Below are positions 53,015 through 61,400 of a stretch of DNA of 64,000 bases, one piece after another. The DNA lies in the NCBI GenBank assembly GCA_934162125.1, contig CAKPHU010000003.1:178204-242203 (forward strand), written 5' to 3'. The translations under genes were made by a program, and so were the position numbers. Origin of the DNA: an uncultured Bacilli bacterium (GTDB lineage Bacteria; Bacillota_I; Bacilli_A; RF39; UBA660). The notes under the pieces were generated by a model. It ran no database searches, was not told the DNA's origin, and was given only the letters and a program-made list of their open reading frames with translations. Position 1 is the stretch's first letter. Each line of letters starts with the position of its first letter.

Positions 53015-54089
53015 AGTTGTTTAATTTTTCGATAAAGATTTTTTTGTTGTTAAGAAGACGAGAGTTTTCTGGATCTAAATCAAGAGCAAGTTCTATAAAG
53101 TAGAGAGCATAGTCATAGTCTCTTTTAACGTAGTTAGTGATGGCTAAGAGATCATAGATGGTACTATCCCAGGAGAATGTTTCATTAATATATGTTTTGG
53201 CATGTTTTTTAATTCTTAGAGCTTTTAGGCAGTATTTTTCTACTTCAAAGTAGTTTTCTAATTGATAGGCCAGAAGTGCTCTTTCGACAAAGGGATCACG
53301 AAGGTAAGGGGTTTCTTCCATAGCTTTTTCCAACCATAATTTGGCTTCATCATAATTTTTTAGATTTTTGTAGCAGCGACTAATGAAACGCATCGAAGCA
53401 GAACGCTCATCTTTCCAAGTAGCCTTTTCTAGAGTTAGATGTTTTTTTAGAGTTTTGATGGCGTCTTCATAACGTTTATAGTACATGTATTCACGACCTA
53501 GGTAGTGCATGGAACGGTCATCTTCTGGATCTTCTTTAACAGATTCTTCTAAAAGAGGTAAGTAACTACTTCTTGATTTAGTTGAATCTGGGTAATGATT
53601 TAGAGTTATGTTGTCAATAGTGATGGTATTTTCATTATGATCAAGTTTTTCTAGTACTTCATGAACAGGGTGAATCCATTTGTAGCCATGACGGGTATGA
53701 ATTTTTTCAATATAGAAGTTAACAATAGGTTTATTATCTTTGGTAAGACTCCAATTGTAGTTGTATCTAGCTCTAGTAGTTGAAGCTGTCCAAGCTTGTT
53801 CTAGAGTGTGGCGCCAGCCTGGGAGGAAGACTTCATCTAGGTCTGTACAAACACAAATGTCGGTGTCTTCTGGGACTAACTCTAATGATTTATTACGAGC
53901 TGTATCAAAACGCCAGGGACTAATTATTTCTTGTTGAACGTGAATTCCATGTTCTTTTAGAGCTTTTATAGTATTATCTGTTGAACCAGTATCAAGAACA
54001 TAGATTCCATCAGCTTCTTTCATGGAATTGTACCAGCGAGAGACAAACTTTTCTTCATTTTTAGAGATAGCGTATACACATATTTTCAT
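53013..54089 (-). CDS. Family 2 glycosyltransferase with TPR repeats
   Basis: A 358-residue protein; ATG at 54089 after AAAGGAAAT, so an upstream in-frame ATG at 54128 is not used. The GT2 part has YAISKNEEKFVSRWYNSMKE, YVLDTGSTDNTIKALKEHG and DTDICVCTDLDEVFLPGW with the DxD-like region. From about 190 the sequence is TPR-like: EDDRSMHYLGREYMYYKRYE, YDEAKLWLEKAMEETP. This resembles SunS-type and related glycosyltransferases. The acceptor is unknown. It diverges from the next gene. Confidence 0.85.
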   Translation of the reverse strand: MKICVYAISKNEEKFVSRWYNSMKEADGIYVLDTGSTDNTIKALKEHGIHVQQEIISPWRFDTARNKSLELVPEDTDICVCTDLDEVFLPGWRHTLEQAWTASTTRARYNYNWSLTKDNKPIVNFYIEKIHTRHGYKWIHPVHEVLEKLDHNENTITIDNITLNHYPDSTKSRSSYLPLLEESVKEDPEDDRSMHYLGREYMYYKRYEDAIKTLKKHLTLEKATWKDERSASMRFISRCYKNLKNYDEAKLWLEKAMEETPYLRDPFVERALLAYQLENYFEVEKYCLKALRIKKHAKTYINETFSWDSTIYDLLAITNYVKRDYDYALYFIELALDLDPENSRLLNNKKIFIEKLNN

Positions 54090-54195
54090 AAATATTTCCT
54101 TTCTTTGGTCCTTGTAAAGCATATGCAAAAATATTGCATTTTTTCCAATATATTGTTATCATTATAATAGAATGTATGATGGGAGGATTAGTTAT

Positions 54196-55221
54196 ATGCG
54201 TTGTGTTGCGATAAAAGATGTTAAGAAGTTTGAAATAAAGGAAATAGATGAACCTGTTTCAACAAATGGTAGTGTTTTAGTTGATGTTAAGAAAACTGGC
54301 ATATGCGGTTCTGATATCCATTATTGGGTTGCAGGAGAACCTGTTGGACTTGTAATGGGACATGAATATTGTGGTGTTGTTACAAATCCTGGTGATAGAG
54401 AAGATTTAAAAATTGGGGATAGAGTTACGGCTTTACCAATTTCTCCTTGTGGACATTGCAAGGCATGTTTAAGTGGTAATCCACAATATTGTCCTGAGAC
54501 ATGGTCACATGCAACAGGTCTTTCATTAACAAATCCTGGAGGACTTGCACCTAAGATGAGTATTAGATCAGATATGGTTATTAAAGTACCTGATTCAGTA
54601 AGTGATGAAGAAGTTGCAATGGTAGAGCCTACGGCTGTAGGATTACATGCAGTACATTTAGCTGATATTAAAGTAGGAGCTAAGGTATTAGTAATTGGTG
54701 GCGGAATAATTGGACTTGTTTCTGGTTTGTTAGCTAAGATGGAAGGAGCAAGTTATGTTGCTGTTTCAGAAACTAATAAGGCACGTGGTGAGAAAGCAGT
54801 ACGCTTAGGAATTGCTGATAAATGGTATGATGCTAAAGATACAGAAATGGTTAATAAAATGGTTGAAGAAACAAATGGAGGATTCGATGTTGTAATTGAA
54901 TGTTGTGGTAATTCTCCAGCTGTTAGTTCAGCAATTATGGCAGTAAGACCTGGAGGTGTGGTTGTACTTGTAGGTGTTTCTCTTGGAACAGTTACAATTC
55001 CAACTGTAATGGCAGTTATGAGAGAACTTACTTTAAAAGGATCAATTGCTTATACAAAAGAAGAATTTGAAACTTGTATTGATTTAATGGCAAATAAGAA
55101 AATAGATGTTAAGATGTTTATTGATGATATAGTTGGATTAGATGGTGTTCAAGGTGCTTATGAAAGATTAACAAGTGGTGCTGATGACGCTGTTAAAATA
55201 TTAGTGGATCCTAATAGATAA
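54196..55221 (+). CDS. Zinc-dependent medium-chain dehydrogenase (sorbitol/threonine dehydrogenase-like)
   Basis: A 341-residue enzyme; ATG at 54196 after GGAGGATTAG. The catalytic zinc site is KKTGICGSDIHYWVAGEPV and MGHEYCGVV; the structural zinc site is CGHCKACLSGNPQYC. The cofactor-binding loop is VLVIGGGIIGLVSGLLA. The layout fits L-iditol/sorbitol and related polyol dehydrogenases. No sugar transport genes are adjacent, so the substrate is open. TATAAT at 54163 probably serves as its -10 box. Confidence 0.9.
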   Translation: MRCVAIKDVKKFEIKEIDEPVSTNGSVLVDVKKTGICGSDIHYWVAGEPVGLVMGHEYCGVVTNPGDREDLKIGDRVTALPISPCGHCKACLSGNPQYCPETWSHATGLSLTNPGGLAPKMSIRSDMVIKVPDSVSDEEVAMVEPTAVGLHAVHLADIKVGAKVLVIGGGIIGLVSGLLAKMEGASYVAVSETNKARGEKAVRLGIADKWYDAKDTEMVNKMVEETNGGFDVVIECCGNSPAVSSAIMAVRPGGVVVLVGVSLGTVTIPTVMAVMRELTLKGSIAYTKEEFETCIDLMANKKIDVKMFIDDIVGLDGVQGAYERLTSGADDAVKILVDPNR

Positions 55222-55232
55222 GTGGTGAGAAA

Positions 55233-56030
55233 ATGAAATTTGAGGAGATTGCTTCTTTTGATAATAATGGTGCTTCTTATGGTAATGATATGGGAGACAG
55301 TAGTAAAAAGAAAGCTAATGGAAAATTTAAGACAATAATAATTGCTGCTGTAGTAATTGTATTGATTATTGTAGTAGTGGTTTATACAATGTTTAGTAAA
55401 CCAAAAGAGCCTGCAACAGTAGCGCTAGATGTTAATAGTAGATTAGTTCAAAGTTTATATGTTACTGTTCATGACTTTAAGTCTTCTTCTCCATACTGGA
55501 TGTATCAAAATGAAAATAGTAGTAATATTTCTAGTATGACTGAAGTTAATAAGATGGTTTTAACATATTTAAATTTGAAAGGTGTAGATTTTCAATCAGT
55601 AGAAAATTGTTCTAGTTTAACACAAAGTCTACCAGATTACGGAAAACTAGTTTGTGGAGAGAGAACAAAGATTGATAGAGAAGATGTACAAAGAAGTTAT
55701 AGTGAAATATTTGGCGATAAAGCTCAAATAACTACAGCAACAGCAATGAAAGTTGATCCTAAGTATGAAACTTATGTATATGATGCAACATTAGATGCTT
55801 ATTTACTATATACAAGAGCAACTGAAACTGATAAGCCAACTAAGACATCTTTTAGATATAATTATGATATTTATAAAGCAGAGAAGATTGGAAATGTTAT
55901 TCAAATTTATGAATCACTTGAAGTAACTAATAGTTCAGGTGGTGTAGAACTTACTACTAAGTATCGTTATACTTTTGAATTTGGTGACGATATGTTATAT
56001 AGTTATACAACTGTTGAATGTTTAGAATAA
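55233..56030 (+). CDS. Single-pass membrane hypothetical protein
   Basis: A 265-residue protein starting 11 bases after the dehydrogenase with GTGGTGAG upstream. Residues 1-32 are polar and cytoplasmic (GNDMGDSSKKKANGKFK), 33-52 are a transmembrane helix (IIIAAVVIVLIIVVVVYTMF) and the rest is an extracytoplasmic alpha/beta domain with two possible disulfide cysteines (ENCSSLTQSLPDYGKLVCGE). No family is recognised. It may be cotranscribed with the dehydrogenase and ends in a terminator. Confidence 0.65.
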   Translation: MKFEEIASFDNNGASYGNDMGDSSKKKANGKFKTIIIAAVVIVLIIVVVVYTMFSKPKEPATVALDVNSRLVQSLYVTVHDFKSSSPYWMYQNENSSNISSMTEVNKMVLTYLNLKGVDFQSVENCSSLTQSLPDYGKLVCGERTKIDREDVQRSYSEIFGDKAQITTATAMKVDPKYETYVYDATLDAYLLYTRATETDKPTKTSFRYNYDIYKAEKIGNVIQIYESLEVTNSSGGVELTTKYRYTFEFGDDMLYSYTTVECLE

Positions 56031-56050
56031 GAGAGAAATCTCTTTTTTCT
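56029..56050 (+). terminator. Rho-independent terminator
   Basis: AGAGA-GAAA-TCTCT stem next to the stop, followed by T6. Confidence 0.8.
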
Positions 56051-56102
56051 ATTGTGTATTTATTAGTTTTTTGGTATATTGGCTATAGATTCGGGTGATG
56101 AT

Positions 56103-56369
56103 ATGGAAGGACAAGTAGTAACAATATTAGATGATTATGGTAATTCTAAGATGGTTAAAATAATTAGTATTTTTTCTTCTAATAGAGAAGATAAAAGATA
56201 TTTAGCTTATACTAATGCACCTGATTATTATAATCAACATGAGGATAATGATGTACTTGATTTATATATTGTTATTTTGGAAAGTGACTATAATGGTTAT
56301 ATAGTTAAAGCAATTGATAATGATGAAGAGTTTTGTTATGCACAGGCACTCTTTAAGATGGAAGTATAG
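56103..56369 (+). CDS. Small DUF1292-like protein
   Basis: An 88-residue acidic protein; ATG at 56103 after GGGTGATGAT. GQVVTILDDYGNSKMVKIIS and the following LYIVILESDYNGYIVKAIDN with a final DEEFCYAQALF fit the short beta-rich DUF1292 family of unknown function. Twelve bases downstream begins a 53-residue gene, so they may form a pair. A relative is encoded at 25820. Confidence 0.5.
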   Translation: MEGQVVTILDDYGNSKMVKIISIFSSNREDKRYLAYTNAPDYYNQHEDNDVLDLYIVILESDYNGYIVKAIDNDEEFCYAQALFKMEV

Positions 56370-56380
56370 GAGGTAAGGTT

Positions 56381-56542
56381 ATGGATAAGGGAATAGTAAT
56401 TAAGACAAAGGATTTGAATCAGTTAGAAGAACGTGGGAAGTTTCAGATGACTAGAGAAGAATTTGATAAGGTTGTACAGAAAAGAGAATTGGGAACTATG
56501 TTTGCTGGAGATAAGGTTGAAGAAGTTGTAAGAACAAAATAA
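56381..56542 (+). CDS. 53-residue hypothetical protein
   Basis: A short frame starting with ATG after a textbook AGGAGGTAAGG site, 11 bases after the upstream stop. The product starts MDKGIVIKTKDLNQLEERG and ends EEVVRTK; it is charged and helical, with no membrane segment. The strong ribosome site, operon-like spacing and a following terminator support it as a real gene. Family not recognised. Confidence 0.6.
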   Translation: MDKGIVIKTKDLNQLEERGKFQMTREEFDKVVQKRELGTMFAGDKVEEVVRTK

Positions 56543-56590
56543 AAGACTTGTAATGAGTATGATGTGTCTCATTATTAAGTCTTTTTTTCT
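56537..56590. terminator. Bidirectional terminator
   Basis: AAAGACTT and AAGTCTTT, plus inner TAATGAG and CTCATTA, form a long hairpin with flanking A and T runs. It ends the 53-residue gene and the minus-strand collagen-like gene. Confidence 0.85.
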
Positions 56591-56610
56591 TGTATTTATA
56601 TTTTGCTTTG

Positions 56611-56871
56611 TTATGCAGCTGGACCAGTAGGACCGGTAGGACCAGTAGGGCCAGTAGCACCAGTATCACCAGTAGGGCCAGTAGGGCCTGTAGCACCAGT
56701 ATCGCCAGTAGGACCTGTAGGACCTGTAGCTCCAGTTGGACCAGTAGGGCCTGTGGCACCAGTATCGCCAGTTGGACCAGTAGGACCTGTGGCACCAGTA
56801 TCGCCAGTTGGACCAGTAGGACCAGTTCCTCGATAAAATAAATCATCTAATAGAATTAATTGTAATTTCAA
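56611..56871 (-). CDS. Short collagen-like protein (Gly-x-Thr repeats)
   Basis: An 86-residue frame with a TTG start nine bases after AAGGAA; no in-frame ATG exists. Residues 15-84 consist of about 23 Gly-x-y triplets (GPT GPT GDT GAT units), ending in GPAA. Its first 14 residues (KLQLILLDDLFYRG) are hydrophobic. Such repeats occur in exosporium proteins like BclA, but the C-terminal globular domain that normally nucleates the trimer is missing. Repeats are also near-identical in DNA. It may be a shortened gene or a remnant; coat genes elsewhere in the window fit a spore-surface role. Confidence 0.5.
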   Translation of the reverse strand: MKLQLILLDDLFYRGTGPTGPTGDTGATGPTGPTGDTGATGPTGPTGATGPTGPTGDTGATGPTGPTGDTGATGPTGPTGPTGPAA

Positions 56872-56933
56872 GCTACTAATTCCTTATTATTAAAAAATGT
56901 ATATAAGTTATTAAATAATAAATATTTTTTATG

Positions 56934-56966
56934 AAATAAAAAATAAGCAGTGGGGTGCTGCTTATT
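56934..56966 (-). terminator. Terminator with C-rich loop (copy 1)
   Basis: On the minus strand, AATAAGCAG-CACCCCA-CTGCTTATT is followed by a T-rich run. A near-identical hairpin occurs at 57846. Confidence 0.85.
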
Positions 56967-57033
56967 AAACTTTATTTGCAAATTTTCTGTTTGTTTTAAT
57001 ATACTTCATACTATAATATAATTTTTCATAGCA
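56965..57033 (-). pseudogene. C-terminal remnant of a paralogue of the gene at 57885
   Basis: Minus-strand reading ends CYEKLYYSMKYIKTNRKFAN then KV and stop, matching the C-terminus of the downstream gene (CGFKNKKELMKYTKAVIKLA then NKVK). It sits before the same type of C-rich terminator. No start or upstream part remains; the InlB-repeat gene begins right next to it. It is a decayed duplicate. Confidence 0.55.
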
Positions 57034-57044
57034 CCTTAATTTTT

Positions 57045-57463
57045 TTACTTTTCCCATACTGCATAAAGAGTTGTATCTTCTGCAAGTAATACTTTATCAT
57101 AAATTGGGGTTTCGTTTTTATCAACCCAACCTTTGAAAACATAACCATCTTTTGTTGGTTCTTTTGGAAGTACAAGTTCAGTATCTTTACTTATAGTAAT
57201 ACTTTCTATCTTACTTCCTCCTCTAGTATCAAAAGTTATTGTTATTTTGTTACTAGTTGCATCTTTTTCCCAAACTGCATAAAGAGTTGTATCTTCTGCA
57301 AGTAGTACTTTATCATAAATTGGAGTTTCGTTTTTATCAACCCAACCTTTAAAAACATAACTATCTCTTGTTGGTTCTTTTGGAAGTGCAAGCTCAGTAT
57401 CTTTACCAATAGTAATACTATCTATTTTACTTCCACCTTTAGTATCAAATGTAATTGTTATTG
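57045..57463 (-). repeat. Recent tandem duplication of about 205-210 bases
   Basis: Segments of about 205 bases each, beginning near 57047 and 57263, differ at only a minority of positions and encode the two InlB repeats. For instance CAACCCAACCTTT and GTTGGTTCTTTTGGAAGT occur in both at the same offset. Confidence 0.85.
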
Positions 57464-57719
57464 CTTCTTTTATATCTTTTTCAATATCTTTCATAGGGCA
57501 AACATATTTAGTTGTTTTTAAAACTGTTTTAGTTTTACCATCAGAACATTTATAAGTATTTGTAAATATTCCTTTATCTTTATAAACAGTAGAACCACCA
57601 TTATAGTAATCTCTAATTTTAATTATTGGACTATTATTAAATAAAAGAGCGACTATAAAATCTAAAAATATTAAACCTATTATAGAACACAGTGTAATTA
57701 TTATTATTTTCTTTTTCAT
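57045..57719 (-). CDS. Membrane-anchored InlB B-repeat (Flg_new) protein
   Basis: A 224-residue protein with GAGGTAAA upstream. A transmembrane helix at about residues 5-28 is followed by DYYNGGSTVYKDKGIF and two cysteines. Two tandem InlB B-type repeats follow (about 90-150 and 160-222), each with ITFDTxGGSKI, YVFKGWVDKNETPIYD and TLYAVWEK. Such repeats form small beta-grasp-like folds that mediate adhesion or interactions on the cell surface. The two copies are nearly identical in DNA as well, indicating a recent duplication. It lacks a sorting signal and is anchored by its N-terminus. Confidence 0.85.
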   Translation of the reverse strand: MKKKIIIITLCSIIGLIFLDFIVALLFNNSPIIKIRDYYNGGSTVYKDKGIFTNTYKCSDGKTKTVLKTTKYVCPMKDIEKDIKEAITITFDTKGGSKIDSITIGKDTELALPKEPTRDSYVFKGWVDKNETPIYDKVLLAEDTTLYAVWEKDATSNKITITFDTRGGSKIESITISKDTELVLPKEPTKDGYVFKGWVDKNETPIYDKVLLAEDTTLYAVWEK

Positions 57720-57845
57720 TTTACCTCCTCATAAATAATAAGCGCTATGCGATTTTCTTCTTGTATATTAATTATATCATGAATTTTCCAATTTCAAAAA
57801 AGTTTTTAATATATATGTTTTAAAAATACTAGATTTTATCATTAT

Positions 57846-57880
57846 ATAAAAAAAATAAGCAGTGGGGTGTACTGCTTATT
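57846..57880 (-). terminator. Terminator with C-rich loop (copy 2)
   Basis: AATAAGCAGT-ACACCCC-ACTGCTTATT on the minus strand is followed by a run of T. It ends the gene at 57885 and matches the hairpin at 56942. Confidence 0.88.
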
Positions 57881-57884
57881 AAAC

Positions 57885-58379
57885 TTATTTAACTTTATTA
57901 GCAAGTTTTATAACTGCTTTAGTATATTTCATAAGTTCTTTTTTGTTTTTAAATCCACAAGTCATTGCATAATAATCAGTATAACTATCATCTTCTTTTA
58001 CTAACTTTAATTGTAAAGATTTATTTATATTATAATTTTCTTTAGCAGATAAGTTAGATAATTTAGAATAATCTTTAACTGTTATATTATAAAGTGGATC
58101 ATTACTTTTAAATTTATCATATATTTCATTTGATATTATACAATTATCAATAAGTTCCTCGTTATTCTCAAACTCTATTAATGTCTTGTTTTTTTCAGGA
58201 TATACTGTTACATTTTTAACTCTATCAATGTACACTGCTTTTCCATCTTTTATTTTACCAACATAAGGTTCTTTTTGTAATAGTAAAACAATAATTAGTA
58301 TAACAATTAGAAGAATACTTGAAATAATGATAATTTGTTTTTTAGATAGTTTCTTTATCTTTAATTTTGTCTTTTTCAC
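57885..58379 (-). CDS. Membrane-anchored hypothetical protein (DUF1307-like)
   Basis: A 164-residue protein. The start is a GTG at 58379, after AGGGATGGTAAT; the ATG at 58394 sits in the site. Residues 1-20 are Lys-rich, 16-40 a transmembrane helix, then an extracytoplasmic region with one Cys pair (DNCIISNEI and MTCGFKNKK). The end (KYTKAVIKLANKVK) recurs as a remnant at 56965. The layout resembles DUF1307-type lipoprotein domains but no lipobox is present. Family uncertain. Confidence 0.6.
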   Translation of the reverse strand: MKKTKLKIKKLSKKQIIIISSILLIVILIIVLLLQKEPYVGKIKDGKAVYIDRVKNVTVYPEKNKTLIEFENNEELIDNCIISNEIYDKFKSNDPLYNITVKDYSKLSNLSAKENYNINKSLQLKLVKEDDSYTDYYAMTCGFKNKKELMKYTKAVIKLANKVK

Positions 58380-58403
58380 ATTACCATCCCTCATTTTTAT
58401 ATT

Positions 58404-58431
58404 AAAAAGGAGTTAGAGAAAACTCTAACTC
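58404..58431 (-). terminator. Terminator of the NPQTG surface protein gene
   Basis: GAGTTAGAG pairs with CTCTAACTC around an AAAA loop (TTTT on the minus strand); CCTTTTTAATA follows on that strand. Confidence 0.85.
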
Positions 58432-58436
58432 ACAGT

Positions 58437-61400
58437 TTAATTTGTTTGTTTTCTTCTATAAAAGATTCCAGCTCCAGCAAGTCCTACGATTGATAAGATT
58501 CCACTTATTATATAGAATCCAATATTATCTCCAGTTTGTGGATTGTCAGTAGGAACTGTTACTTTTGCTACATTGAATGTTGTAATTGCTTCTCCACCAT
58601 CATTGAATACAACTTTTAAAGTATGTTCTCCAACTGATAATGTATCAACAAATTCTTTCTTTAATGTAATTATTGTACTTCCACTTTCTGCTGTATAATT
58701 TTTAGGATCAACTAATTCATTATCAACATATACTTTACCTTCATCAAATAATCTAAAGTCAGCATTTATTTTAAATTTAGCTTCATTATTTTTAGTAATT
58801 GTATATTTTTGATTAGCTCCTTCAGTTACTTCATAAACTATTTTTTCAACTACAACTTCTAAATTGATATTAGATGTTATATTTGTAAGTTTTAAAGTAT
58901 CTCCAACCATATCAGCAGTTTTATCAGTTCCATCAACTAGAACTTTAACTAACTTATATCCACTATTAGCAGTTATAGTAAATTCTTTATCTTCACCATA
59001 ACTTACTGCAACAGCACCATTTGGAGTAATAGTAGCACCATCTACATCTTTAACAGTTACAGTAAATGGTATTTTTTTATAACTTACAACAACTTCTTTT
59101 TCTTCATTTACTGTAAGTTCTATTTTATTACCAGTTACAGTAGTTTCTACTGTATTTACTAATACTTTATCAATCATATATCCAGTATTTGGTGTAAATG
59201 TTATTTCAACTTTAGTTCCTTCAACAGCACCTATTTTACTTGGTGTAATTGTTCCATTTCCACCATCAACTGATGTTATTACATTAAACGTATCTTTAAC
59301 ATTAACTTCAATATCAATATCAGTTATTGTTTTATAGTTTGTAGTATCAACAGGAGTATATGTTGCTTTATAAGTATGTGTTCCAGCTGTTAATACAACA
59401 GTTGCATCATTCCAAGTAAATCTATCAGGAAGAGTTACATCATTTAATGTTCCTCCTTTTACACCAGTAAGTCCAGTTGGTACTGTATAGTCTGGTGTTG
59501 CTTGAGTGATTGACCAACTTAAAACTAAATCTGTAGTTGTATTATCTTTCCACTCATAATTAGTTTTATCTTTTAAGGATACTGTAATGCTATAATTTCC
59601 AACATTAGTAGCCTTAATATCTCCAGAAACATTCATCTTAGTTGAATCAAAATTACTACCATCTGAAACTATTTCATCACCAGTATATTCAAAAGTATTT
59701 TCAACTAAAGTTACTTTTTCAAGTTGTGCTTTTTTAATAGTAAATGCTACACTAAATGTTCCAGTGTAATTTGCATTAGTATCAGGAACTTTATATGTTA
59801 CTGTATAAGTACCAACATTTGTAGGAGCAGTAGCACTACTATATGATGTAGAACCAGTTCCCTCGTATAATACTTTTAAATCACTAACATTTACTGTTCC
59901 AGCATTAACACTAATTGTTCCTGTTGGCATTTTAGGTGTTCCATCATAAGTAAATGTTTCATTATTAGAAAGTCCTGAAATATTTACATCAGTTTTATTA
60001 ACAACATGAACTGTAAAATCTTTTGTTGTTTCTTTCCATTCAGGAGTATCATCTCCACCAAGATTTACTTTCACTGCTGTAACAGTAATTACAACATCAC
60101 CTTCAGTATCTCCTGCTACAAATTCTTCGTTTACAGAATCGTAAGTAAGGGCTGTTCCTGATTTAATAGTAAAATCAATGTTTCCTTCATTTCCAGTTAC
60201 TGATTGTTCTAAATATTCTTTTGATATAGAACCATTAACTCTTACATATTGATCTGCAATTGCTAAAGGTTGATCTGCACTTTTTACTGTTAAGGTACCA
60301 TTTACATGTGTCCCAAATGTATAGTTACCAGTAATATCTTCACCATTTCTCATTACTTTAACATTGCTTACAGCATTATTAGAAGTTCCTACAAATTTTT
60401 GACTACCAGTAATTGTAGCTTCTAACATATCACCAGATACTAATACATTATCTGTATATGCATAAGTATTTTTTGTTAATTCAGTACCATCAAATACTTT
60501 ATTGTCTGAACCAGCTGTTACAACTATTGGTGTTGCAATAGGATTTACTGTTAATTTACCAGCAGATTTTACAATATTAGAGTAACAATTAGTTACATCA
60601 ACACCTTCTGCATTTGTTATTGTAACACTTGCAATTGTGTTATTTCCATCAGCTGTATCTTTAAAATCTTTTACTTTACCAGTAATTACTGCAGTAACTT
60701 TATCACCATTAGGTAATTTATTGTCAGCTACTGCACTTGCATTATTTGCCCATAAAACATCATAAGCATTTTTTGTGTGTTCTGTTCCATCATATGTAAA
60801 TGTTTCATCATGACTTTTTACTTTTACTTCTGTAGTAATTGGTGTGATTTCAAAAGGAACACTAGCTTCACTTGCTGTATAATTTGGATTTATAATACTT
60901 AAAGTAGCTTTATATTCTCCTACTAATATAGGTAGTTTATTTCCTTTATTTACATAGTTTCCAGAAGTATCTTTCTTAGAATAAGTGATTTCATAGTCGC
61001 CAGTTCCTAGTTCGCTAACTCCTGTTGCAGTTGGAGTTTTATCAGTGCCATAAACCCAAGTACTATCTAAACCACTAATATCTAATCCTGTTAATTGTTT
61101 TGGTTCAACTTTTAATGTAACTGTTGCCGTATAATTACCATTACTATCAGTTACAGTAATTGTTGCTGTATAAGTTCCAACAGGAAGTCCTTCTTTTGCC
61201 TTAATTTTATAATCTGTATTTGTTGCACCAGCACTAACTGTTGGTGATGTACTAGGTCCTTCAACAGTAAAATTAGAACTATCTACTGTTACATTTTGAA
61301 TTTGTAAATCAGAACCACTTATATTTTTAATTGATATACTATTAAGACTAGGTGTTTCCTTATAAGTTTCATTTATTTCTACATTATTTACTTCAAAGCC

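Noticed and set aside
56590..56841. Two plus-strand and one other minus-strand frame over the collagen-like repeat
   Set aside because: Repetitive GC-richer triplets keep several frames open. Only the minus-strand Gly-x-y frame makes a known fold.
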